From positions 1 through 36,508 of the forward strand of contig JADGHL010000042.1 of the NCBI GenBank assembly GCA_019686135.1: a DNA stretch of 36,508 nucleotides, read 5' to 3'. Under the pieces are notes generated by a model. The model did not search any database. It was given only the letters and a program-made list of their open reading frames with translations, and was not told the DNA's origin. Source of the stretch: Myxococcaceae bacterium (lineage in GTDB: Bacteria; Myxococcota; Myxococcia; Myxococcales; Myxococcaceae). Numbering within the stretch: the stretch's first letter is position 1; every line of letters begins with the position of its first letter. Shown piece after piece: positions 7,305-14,359 of this stretch. A program made the position numbers and the translations under genes.

Positions 7305-8999
7305 CTACTGTGAGGCGAACCCGCGGATGTGCTCCACCAACGCCTCGAGCAGCTCGGGCTTGTTCTTCAGATCCGGCTGCGGCGGCATCAGCGGGCTCTT
7401 CCCCACTGCGGCGCCACCGCCGACGATCGCCTGCTCGATGTGCGCGTCGGTGACCGACTTCTGCCACGCGGGATCGGCGAAGTTCCTGGGCCGCGGGTTG
7501 TACGCCGCGGCGGCCGGACCGTCGCCGTGCCCCTTCGGGCCGTGGCACATCACGCAACGCACCGAGTAGGTCTCGGCCGCCTCCTCCGTGGGCGTGTTCT
7601 TCGCAGCGGCGGGCGTCGAACCCTGGAACCCACCCATCAGCCCGCCGGAGCCGTTCGCCAGCTGGAGCGGATTCGGCGCAGGCGCGGGCGCGGCGGGCTT
7701 TGCACCGGCATCGGGAGCGTCGGGCGCCTGAGCCCTCGGAGCGGGCGGCGGCGGCCGCGGCGTCACCCCCGCCCCGGGCGCGGCCACCCGGTTCGGGACC
7801 GCGTCGATGTGCGCGCCCTGGTGGATCCACGCGCCCAGCGCGAAGCGCTCGTTGTCCGTCATCCCGGTGAGGTTGCCCAGCGGCATCGTCTTCGTGTCCA
7901 CCGCACGCACGAGGATCCGGTCCTTCAGCCGCTGGATCTCCTCGGGCGTATCCAGCGTGATGCCGAGCGGCGCCACCGGGAACCCCGGGTTGGTGGGCTT
8001 CGCCGAGTGGCAGGTGACGCAGCGGGTCTGGATGATGTTGTTCACCGTCTCGAACGGAACCCGGGTGGCCGAGGCATAGGCCTCCGCGTTCGACGTGGAC
8101 GTGGACGCCGGGAGTGTGAGGAGGATGGCTCCGGCCAGCGCAGCGGCGGTGCCGACCAGCGGCACCGGGTGCATCTTGAGCCGCTGGTTCATGAACGTCT
8201 TCACGCCCACGCCCACCACGGCGATCAACCCGAGCGCGAGCCACGGGTGCGCGCACGCGTAGACGGACGAGAAGTGGTTGGAGAGCATCAACGCCAGCAC
8301 CGGCAGCGTGGCGTAGTGGTTGTGCGTGGAGCGGAGCTTCGCGCGCTGGCCGTAGCTGGTGTCCACCGGCGTGCCGGCGCGCGTGGCCGCCAGCATGTGC
8401 CGCTGCGCCGGGATGATGCGCAACAGGACGTTGCTGCTCATCACCGTGGCGATCATCGCGCCGATCTGCAGGAACACCGCGCGCGGCGAGAAGATGTGGC
8501 CCAGCACCCAGGCCAGGCCCATCACCACGACCAACCAGAGCGCGCCGAACAGCCGCAGGTTGTTCACCAGCGGCGTGCGGCAGACGAGGTCATAGGCAAT
8601 CACCCCCAGCCCGAGCAGGCTGATGCTGATCGCCACGCCCTCCGCGTGGACGAGGCCGCTGGCCGGGTTCACCAGCACGACCTGATCGCCCAGGTAGTAG
8701 ACGACGGTGATGAGGAAGAAGCCGGTGATCCACGTGGTGTACGACTCCCACTTGAACCAGTGCAGCGTGGGCGGCATGTCCTGCGGCCGCAGCGAGCGCC
8801 GCTTGACCACCTCGTAGAACCCACCGGAGTGCGTCATCCACAGCTCGCCGGCGACGTCCCCCTCGCGCTTGCGGAGCGGCGCCTCGATGTGGCTGTCGAG
8901 CCACATGAACAAGAAGGAGTCGCCGATCCACATGATCGCGGCGACGACGTGCGCCCAGCGGAGCGCGAGGTTCAACCATTCATGGAGGACGGGGAGCAT
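7305..8999 (-). CDS. puuD: Membrane urate hydroxylase PuuD with two cytochrome c domains
   Basis: Oxidises urate to 5-hydroxyisourate at the membrane, passing electrons to heme c instead of O2. The first ~300 of 564 residues are the PuuD membrane domain, beginning EWLNLALRWAHVVAAIMWIG, with about eight hydrophobic segments and conserved His and Trp residues. A first c-type domain follows, with CVTCH at 327-331 and a likely Met ligand in KTMPLGN (Met372). After a Pro/Ala linker at about 405-475 comes a second c-type domain with CVMCH at 482-486 and Met538 in SPLMPP. As I recall, characterised PuuD proteins are about 430 residues with one heme domain, so the second looks like an added electron carrier. 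This is the first gene of the urate operon and is divergent from the Mla genes. Confidence 0.93.
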   Translation of the reverse strand: MLPVLHEWLNLALRWAHVVAAIMWIGDSFLFMWLDSHIEAPLRKREGDVAGELWMTHSGGFYEVVKRRSLRPQDMPPTLHWFKWESYTTWITGFFLITVVYYLGDQVVLVNPASGLVHAEGVAISISLLGLGVIAYDLVCRTPLVNNLRLFGALWLVVVMGLAWVLGHIFSPRAVFLQIGAMIATVMSSNVLLRIIPAQRHMLAATRAGTPVDTSYGQRAKLRSTHNHYATLPVLALMLSNHFSSVYACAHPWLALGLIAVVGVGVKTFMNQRLKMHPVPLVGTAAALAGAILLTLPASTSTSNAEAYASATRVPFETVNNIIQTRCVTCHSAKPTNPGFPVAPLGITLDTPEEIQRLKDRILVRAVDTKTMPLGNLTGMTDNERFALGAWIHQGAHIDAVPNRVAAPGAGVTPRPPPPAPRAQAPDAPDAGAKPAAPAPAPNPLQLANGSGGLMGGFQGSTPAAAKNTPTEEAAETYSVRCVMCHGPKGHGDGPAAAAYNPRPRNFADPAWQKSVTDAHIEQAIVGGGAAVGKSPLMPPQPDLKNKPELLEALVEHIRGFASQ

Positions 9000-9013
9000 G
9001 TAGGAGGATTCGC

Positions 9014-9019
9014 TCTATA
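9014..9019 (-). promoter_or_regulatory. Possible -10 element for puuD
   Basis: On the minus strand this reads TATAGA, about 15 bases before the puuD ATG, and it is AT-richer than its surroundings. No convincing -35 hexamer sits 16-18 bases further upstream, and the resulting leader would be very short. This is a weak, purely sequence-based suggestion. Confidence 0.2.
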
Positions 9020-9171
9020 CCTCAACGCGGCTTCGTGGCATCGCTCCCCGGCGTTTCTTCAGTGTCCAGAGAGCACGGTCGGCGGGTGACAGCGCAAGCG
9101 CGCAGATCCGCTCGCGGATGGCGCACAGGCCCCAGGCACTGAGGATGCAAGCGCCCCCGCGGAGGTGTGCG

Positions 9172-9945
9172 GTGGGCAGGCTGGCAGCGCTGACGCGGCC
9201 GGGGATCTCCCTCGCCGAGGAGACGGCCGACTTCTTCCTCTACTTCGGGAAGGTGTGCGCCGCCGTCCCGCGCGGCCTCCGCGAACGCGGCGAGCTGGGC
9301 CGGCAGCTCATGCACGTGGGCGTGGGCTCGTTCCCGGTGGTGTTCTTCACCGCCGCCTTCACCGGCGCGGTCATCGCCCTGCAGACGTACACCGGGTTCA
9401 TCCGCTTCCGGACCGAGGGCCTGGTGGGCAGCGTGGTGGCGCTCTCCATGCTGCGCGAGGTGACACCGGTGCTGGCCGCGCTGATGGTCACCGCGCGCGT
9501 GGGCAGCGCGATGGCCGCCGAGGTCGGCAGCATGCGCGCCGCCGAGCAGATCGACGCTTTGGTGGCCATGGGCACCGATCCGATTGAATACCTCTTCGTC
9601 CCGCGGGTGCTGGCCGGCGCGACGATGCTCCCGCTCCTCGTGGTGCTGGGCGACTTCGTGGCGATCGTTGGCGGCCGCATCGCCGCCACCACGCTCCTGG
9701 GCGCGAACTCGGTGCAGTACGACGACAGCACCTTCGCGTACCTCGACCTGCGCGACTTCTGGTCGGGCGTGGTGAAAGCGTCCGCCTTCGGGCTCCTGTT
9801 CACGCTCATCTGCTGCCAGAAGGGGTATCAGGCCACCGGCGGCGCCGCGGGCGTGGGCCACGCCACCACGCGCGCCGTGGTGAGCGCCAGCCTCTCGGTC
9901 GTCATCGTCGACTTCTTCCTCTCCAAGCTGCTGTTCGTGCTCTGA
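9172..9945 (+). CDS. mlaE: MlaE-family lipid ABC transporter permease
   Basis: Inner-membrane permease of an Mla/MCE phospholipid transporter. It contains the MlaE core: VVFFTAAFTGAVIALQTYTG, then LREVTPVLAALMVTARVGSA, then AAEQIDALVAMGTDPIEYLFVPR, and hydrophobic segments to the C-terminus. I choose the GTG at 9172 because GGAGG lies six bases upstream and it gives 257 residues, the usual length. In-frame ATGs at 9118 and 9145 would add 18 or 9 residues without a good ribosome site. It is followed after 9 bases by the ATPase gene, forming an E-F-D operon. Confidence 0.93.
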   Translation: MGRLAALTRPGISLAEETADFFLYFGKVCAAVPRGLRERGELGRQLMHVGVGSFPVVFFTAAFTGAVIALQTYTGFIRFRTEGLVGSVVALSMLREVTPVLAALMVTARVGSAMAAEVGSMRAAEQIDALVAMGTDPIEYLFVPRVLAGATMLPLLVVLGDFVAIVGGRIAATTLLGANSVQYDDSTFAYLDLRDFWSGVVKASAFGLLFTLICCQKGYQATGGAAGVGHATTRAVVSASLSVVIVDFFLSKLLFVL

Positions 9946-9954
9946 GGCGCAAGC

Positions 9955-10773
9955 ATGTCCGGGGAGCCGCGACAGACCGATCCGCCGCTGCTTTCCACCG
10001 AAGCGCTCACCGGCGGCGTCCCCGGGCGGATCCTGCTGGAGGAGATCACCACGCAGATCCGCCGCGGCGAGTGCCTGGTGCTGATGGGCCCCTCCGGCGC
10101 CGGGAAGACGGTCCTGCTCAAGCACCTGATCGGGCTGATGCGCCCGGTCTCCGGGACGGTCAGGGTGGACGGCGTGGACTTCTGGTCGCTCTCGCCGGCC
10201 GAACAGGTCCGCACCCGTCAGCGCTACGGGTTCGCCTTCCAGCAGGGCGCGCTCTTCGACTCGCTCTCCGTCTTCGACAACGTCGCGTTTCCGCTCCGGC
10301 GGCACACCCAGCTGTCGGAGGAGAGAATCGCCGAACGCGTCCGGCAGTGCCTGCATTGGGTCCAGCTGCGGATCAGCGGGCGCGAGTCGATCTCCGAGCT
10401 GTCGATCGGCATGCGCCGGCGGGTCGGCTTCGCGCGGGCGATCGCGCTCGAGCCGGAGATCCTCCTCTTCGACGAGCCCACCGCGGGACTGGATCCGGTG
10501 ATGGTCACCGTCATGAGCCAGCTCATCAACTCGCTCAAGGCGCGCCTGCGCCCGGCCACGGTGGTGGTGACGCATGATCTGGCCTGCGCTCGGGACGTGG
10601 CCGATCGGATCGCCCTTCTGGTGCAGCGGCGGATCGTCGCCGAGGCGCCGCGCGACGTGTTCTTCGATCTGACGGATCCGGTGGTCCGCCAGTTCGTCGA
10701 GGGAAAGCCGTTCGGCCCGCTTTTGCCGCCCGAGGAGCTGCTCGAGCGCCCGGACGGGGAGCAGCGCCCGTGA
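9955..10773 (+). CDS. mlaF: MlaF-family lipid ABC transporter ATP-binding protein
   Basis: Cytoplasmic ATPase that powers the MlaE permease. The 272-residue protein has Walker A GPSGAGKT at 45-52, a Q-loop region FAFQQGALFDSLSVFDNV near 93-110, Walker B plus catalytic Glu in LLFDEPTAGLDP at about 170-181, and the switch His in VVVTHDL. The signature motif reads ELSIGMRRR (148-156), where MlaF proteins usually have LSGGM; the second residue of the Gly pair is Ile-Gly here. Transport direction is not deducible from sequence. Its TGA overlaps the GTG start of the MCE gene. Confidence 0.95.
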   Translation: MSGEPRQTDPPLLSTEALTGGVPGRILLEEITTQIRRGECLVLMGPSGAGKTVLLKHLIGLMRPVSGTVRVDGVDFWSLSPAEQVRTRQRYGFAFQQGALFDSLSVFDNVAFPLRRHTQLSEERIAERVRQCLHWVQLRISGRESISELSIGMRRRVGFARAIALEPEILLFDEPTAGLDPVMVTVMSQLINSLKARLRPATVVVTHDLACARDVADRIALLVQRRIVAEAPRDVFFDLTDPVVRQFVEGKPFGPLLPPEELLERPDGEQRP

Positions 10774-12119
10774 GCCGCTCCGCCGCCATCGGCTTGTTCA
10801 TTCTGGCGGGACTGGTGATCGCCGCCTGGTTCGTCCTGCGCATCCAGGGCATGCGGATCGGCGAGACGCCGGGCATCGACTACGTGGTGGAGCTACCGGA
10901 CGCGGAGGGGCTGCAGCCCAAGGCGTGGGTTCTCTACAAAGGCGTGCGCGTGGGGCGCGTCACCGGCGTCTCCCTCTCGGGCGAGGGCGTGGCGGTCAGG
11001 GTGACGATGCAGTCGCGGCTCGATTTGCGCGAGGGGACGCGCGCGCGGATCGTCAACGTCGGGCTTCTGGGCGAGAAGAACCTCGAGCTGCTCGCCGGTC
11101 CCCCCGACGCGCCGCCGCTGCCGCAGGGCGGCCACATCCGGGGCGTGCCCGCGCCCTCGCTGGACCGCGCGCTCGATCAGGCCAACGCCATCGGCGCCAA
11201 CGTGGAGGCGATCACCGGCGATCTCCGTCGCGCCGTGGGCGGACCCGACGGCGGGAGCCCGCGGATGGAGGAGCTCCTGCAGAACCTCACCGAGCTCACC
11301 GCGGTGTTGAAGGAGGCGGTCGCCGAGAACCGGCACGCGCTGCGCGGATCTCTGGACGAGGCGCGCGAAGCGTCCAGGGCGATCACCGTTCTGGCGCAGC
11401 ACCTCACCGATCTGGCGGATCGCCAGAGCTCGCAGGTGGACCGGACGGCCGACAACGTCGTCGCCACGAGCGAGAGCCTGCGCCGCGCCGCCGCCACGCT
11501 GGAGTCATTGGCGGCGAAGCTCGATCACGGCGAGGGCGCGGTGGGCCGGCTGGTCTCGGATCCGGAGACGGGCCAACGCTTCGACGACGCGCTGGATTCG
11601 GTGAAGACCGGCGCCGACGCGATGTCGCACCTGGCGGAGGGCGCGAGGCAGGTGCGCCTCGGCGTCGGCATCCGCGGCGACTACCTCGCGGCGCACGGGC
11701 GCGGGAAGGGCTACTTCGGCGCCATGCTGACCGGGCAATCTTTGTCGCTGAAGCTGGAGGTGGTGAACGCACCGCTCGCGCTCGTGTCCGTCGCCGGCGC
11801 TCCACGTGCGGACGAGGAGGCGGAGCGGATCGCCTGGACCGCGCAGGTGGGCTACCGCTTCGGCTTCTTCCGGGTGCGGAGCGGCCTCAACGAGTCGCGC
11901 GTCGGCGCGGGGGCGGACGTGTTTCTGCTCGAAGAGCGGCTGCGCCTGAGCGCGGACCTCTGGGACCTCTCGCGCGCCGGGCTTCGGCCGCACGTCCGGC
12001 TGGAGGCCGCGGTCACGCCCTGGCGGCCGATCTTCCTGGTGGGCGGCTGGGACGACGCGCTCAACCCGGGCCAGGGCGACTCGGTGTTCATCGGCGCCGG
12101 GCTGCAGTTCGGACGGTAG
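10770..12119 (+). CDS. MlaD/MCE-domain lipid-transport protein with long helical region and beta-rich C-terminus
   Basis: Periplasmic substrate-binding (MCE) subunit of the transporter, anchored by one N-terminal TM helix at about 5-23. The MCE domain spans about 35-128, including GLQPKAWVLYKGVRVGRVTGV and the LLGEKNLELLAGP hinge. Residues ~130-295 are alpha-helical, Ala/Leu-rich and coiled-coil-like, as in other MCE proteins. Residues ~297-449 are different: alternating polar/apolar beta segments rich in Gly, Arg and aromatics, ending GAGLQFGR like an outer-membrane beta protein. The GTG start overlaps the mlaF stop (GTGA). The gene ends 13 bases from the convergent cyclophilin gene. MlaD in E. 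coli is much shorter (about 180 residues). Confidence 0.9.
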   Translation: MSRSAAIGLFILAGLVIAAWFVLRIQGMRIGETPGIDYVVELPDAEGLQPKAWVLYKGVRVGRVTGVSLSGEGVAVRVTMQSRLDLREGTRARIVNVGLLGEKNLELLAGPPDAPPLPQGGHIRGVPAPSLDRALDQANAIGANVEAITGDLRRAVGGPDGGSPRMEELLQNLTELTAVLKEAVAENRHALRGSLDEAREASRAITVLAQHLTDLADRQSSQVDRTADNVVATSESLRRAAATLESLAAKLDHGEGAVGRLVSDPETGQRFDDALDSVKTGADAMSHLAEGARQVRLGVGIRGDYLAAHGRGKGYFGAMLTGQSLSLKLEVVNAPLALVSVAGAPRADEEAERIAWTAQVGYRFGFFRVRSGLNESRVGAGADVFLLEERLRLSADLWDLSRAGLRPHVRLEAAVTPWRPIFLVGGWDDALNPGQGDSVFIGAGLQFGR

Positions 12120-12132
12120 AGCGCCTTTTCGG

Positions 12133-12771
12133 CTACGGCTTCTTCTCGCTGATGACGATCTCGTTCATCACCGCCGGCTCCAGCGGGCGATCGCGCGCGT
12201 CCCGCGGCAGCTTCGAGATCTTCTCCACGACGTCGTACCCGGAGATGACCTCGCCGAAGATGGTGTGCTTGCCGTTCAGCCACGCCGGCGTGGAGGTGGT
12301 GATGAAGAACTGCGAGCCGTTGGTGTTCGGCCCGGAGTTGGCCATCGCCACGAGGCCGACCTTGTCGAACTTCCGGCCGCTCTGGAACTCGTCCTCGAAC
12401 TTGTAGCCGGGGCCGCCGTAGCCCATCCCGAGCGGATCGCCGCCCTGGATCATGAAGTTGGGGATCACCCGATGAAAGAGGGTGCCGTTGTACAGCGGCT
12501 TCTTCTGAAGCTGCCCCGTCCTCGGGTCCTTCCACTCCTTCGTGCCCCGCGCCAACCCGACGAAGTTGGCCACCGTCTTCGGAGCGTCCTTCGGGAACAG
12601 CTTGATGACGATGTCGCCGTGGTTCGTCTTGATCGTCGCGTAGAGCTCGTCGGGCAGCGACTCGCTGTCGGCGGCGCCGCCGGCCGTGGACGAGGCCGAC
12701 TCCTCCTTGCAGCCCACAAGCGCCAGGGAAGCCATCGCCACCACTGCGAAGGTCCGAAATGCGTTCGTCAT
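12133..12771 (-). CDS. Peptidyl-prolyl cis-trans isomerase, cyclophilin type, lipoprotein
   Basis: Catalyses prolyl cis/trans isomerisation, here probably at the envelope. The Met at 12771 begins a lipoprotein signal with lipobox LVGC (Cys21), followed by a Ser/Ala/Gly linker and then the cyclophilin domain from about residue 44. Active-site motifs are intact: FHRVIPNFMIQGGD with catalytic Arg, GPNTNGSQFFIT, and WLNGKHTIFGEV. The 212-residue length is normal for a secreted bacterial cyclophilin. AGAAGGA lies about six bases before the ATG. The gene starts 10 bases after queG and probably ends the thyX-pduO-queG operon. Confidence 0.94.
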   Translation of the reverse strand: MTNAFRTFAVVAMASLALVGCKEESASSTAGGAADSESLPDELYATIKTNHGDIVIKLFPKDAPKTVANFVGLARGTKEWKDPRTGQLQKKPLYNGTLFHRVIPNFMIQGGDPLGMGYGGPGYKFEDEFQSGRKFDKVGLVAMANSGPNTNGSQFFITTSTPAWLNGKHTIFGEVISGYDVVEKISKLPRDARDRPLEPAVMNEIVISEKKP

Positions 12772-12781
12772 GCGCGTCCTT

Positions 12782-13801
12782 CTACCGGGCACACGAAAGC
12801 TGTTCCAGCGCCCAGCGCGCGGCGTCGCGCACGACGTCGCTCGGGTCTTCGGCCAGCCGCTGCAACAGCTCGCGCGCGCCGGCATCGCGCATCGCCCCGA
12901 GCGCATAGGCGGCATTCCGCCGCAGGCCATCGTACTTCGCGCGCGCCAGCGGCGTGCCGGGGATCAACGCCTGGTACTCGTCCGGCGTCAGCGCCGCCAG
13001 CTCGCGCGCGCCGAGCTGCGCCACCGCCCGCGGCGCGAACCGCTCGCTGCCGGCGACCTTCGGGGCCGCGTTCAGTGGGCAGACGTCCTGGCACACGTCG
13101 CAGCCGAAGACGATGTTCCGCATCGCCGGGCGCAGCGGTTCGGGGATGGCCTGCTCGTTCTCGATCGTCTGGTACGACAGGCACAGCCGCGCGTCGACGC
13201 GGCGGTCGGACGTAATCGCCCCGGTCGGGCACGCGCTCAGGCACAAGGTGCAGTCGCCGCAGGCGTCGGGCACGAACCGCTCGTTGTACCGGTCCACCTC
13301 CGCGTCCAGCACCATCGTGGCGAGGAAGACCCAGGAGCCGAAGTCGCGGGTGATGAGGCAGCCGTTGCGGCCGACGAAGCCCAGCCCGGCGCGCACCGCC
13401 CAGACCCGCTCCATGACCGGTCCGAAGTCCACCGCCGCGTAGTCGCGCAGCCCGGGAAACTTCTGGCGCAGCGTCCGCCGGAGCGTCCGCAGGCGATCGC
13501 GCATCGTCTGGTGGTAGTCGCGGCCGCGCGCGTAGCGGGAGATGGGCGAGCCTTCAGCGTTCGGATCCCACCAGTAGTAGTTCGCCGCCAGCGACAGGAC
13601 CGTCCGCGCGCCCGGGAACAGGCGGCGCACGTCCAGCCGCTCGTCCGCACGCTCCTGCATCCAGTCCATGTCCGCGCACATCCCCGCGGCCAGCCACTCG
13701 CCGAGCACCTCTGCGGGGATGGGTTCGGGCCGGGCGAAGCCGCACAGGTCGAACCCCGCGGCGCGCGCGAGCGCCTCGACATCGGCGGCGGAGAGGATCA
13801 G
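12782..13801 (-). CDS. queG: Epoxyqueuosine reductase QueG
   Basis: Cobalamin- and Fe-S-dependent enzyme that reduces epoxyqueuosine to queuosine in tRNA. Markers are the conserved Asp125 in VDFGPVMER, AVRAGLGFVGRNG, and two [4Fe-4S] clusters from CGDCTLCLSACPTGAI (181-196) and CDVCQDVCPLN (234-244). A HEAT-like C-terminus follows from about residue 285. No ATG, GTG or TTG exists in frame between the end of pduO and residue 41, although family homology clearly extends upstream to about LILSAADVEALARAAGFD. The only plausible start is a CTG at 13799-13801 whose bases overlap the pduO stop (CTGA). This gives 339 residues. Met41 would delete conserved sequence. The neighbouring PduO gene fits a B12-linked operon. 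Confidence 0.9.
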   Translation of the reverse strand: MILSAADVEALARAAGFDLCGFARPEPIPAEVLGEWLAAGMCADMDWMQERADERLDVRRLFPGARTVLSLAANYYWWDPNAEGSPISRYARGRDYHQTMRDRLRTLRRTLRQKFPGLRDYAAVDFGPVMERVWAVRAGLGFVGRNGCLITRDFGSWVFLATMVLDAEVDRYNERFVPDACGDCTLCLSACPTGAITSDRRVDARLCLSYQTIENEQAIPEPLRPAMRNIVFGCDVCQDVCPLNAAPKVAGSERFAPRAVAQLGARELAALTPDEYQALIPGTPLARAKYDGLRRNAAYALGAMRDAGARELLQRLAEDPSDVVRDAARWALEQLSCAR

Positions 13802-14352
13802 CGGGGCGGAGTCCAGGGCACGTCCTTCACTCCGGCCCGCTTGTTCGCCACCCGCGCGAGGGTGAAGAGCAGGTCGGAGAGGCGGTTGAGGTAGGTGACC
13901 GGCAGAACGTCGATCTCTCCCGCCGCGTGGAGCGCCACCACCTTCCGCTCGGCGCGACGGCACACGGTGCGGGCGAGGTGGAGCGCAGAGGCCAGCGGCG
14001 TTCCGCCGGGCATGATGAAGCTGGTCAGCGGGCCGATCTCCGCGTCGAACGTGTCGATCGCCCGCTCCTGATCGGCGATCCAGGCGGCCTGGATTTTCGG
14101 AATCGCCTCCCACGCCTTCGTCCCGCGCGGGGTGGCCAGCATCGATCCCACGGTGAAGAGCTCCGCCTGCAGGCGGCCCAGCCACGCATCCAGCTCCGGA
14201 TCCGCGCCGTGCGCGCGCGCCACACCGAGGCAGGCGTTGAGCTCGTCGACCTCGCCGTAGGCGTCCACGCGCGCCTCGTTCTTCTTCACCCGCCCGCCGC
14301 CGAACAGCGCGGTCTCTCCGGTGTCGCCGGTCTTCGTGTAGATCTTCGTCAT
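13798..14352 (-). CDS. Cob(I)alamin adenosyltransferase, PduO type
   Basis: Transfers the adenosyl group of ATP to cob(I)alamin to make adenosylcobalamin. The 184-residue protein begins with the PduO ATP-binding motif KIYTKTGDTGETALFGGGRVKKN, in two pieces TKTGDTGET and GGGRVKKN. It continues with RVDAYGEVDELNACLG, FIMPGGTPLASALHLARTVCRRAER, and YLNRLSDLLFTLAR. These are the family's conserved blocks in the usual order and length. It lies 7 bases after thyX, and its TGA overlaps the presumed CTG start of queG. The pairing is sensible because QueG needs cobalamin, although QueG is not known to need the adenosyl form specifically. Confidence 0.95.
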   Translation of the reverse strand: MTKIYTKTGDTGETALFGGGRVKKNEARVDAYGEVDELNACLGVARAHGADPELDAWLGRLQAELFTVGSMLATPRGTKAWEAIPKIQAAWIADQERAIDTFDAEIGPLTSFIMPGGTPLASALHLARTVCRRAERKVVALHAAGEIDVLPVTYLNRLSDLLFTLARVANKRAGVKDVPWTPPR

Positions 14353-14359
14353 CGCTCGC

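Noticed and set aside
12772-12930. Upstream extension of the cyclophilin frame
   Set aside because: It overlaps the end of queG in another frame. The Met at 12771 begins a good lipoprotein signal with a Shine-Dalgarno.
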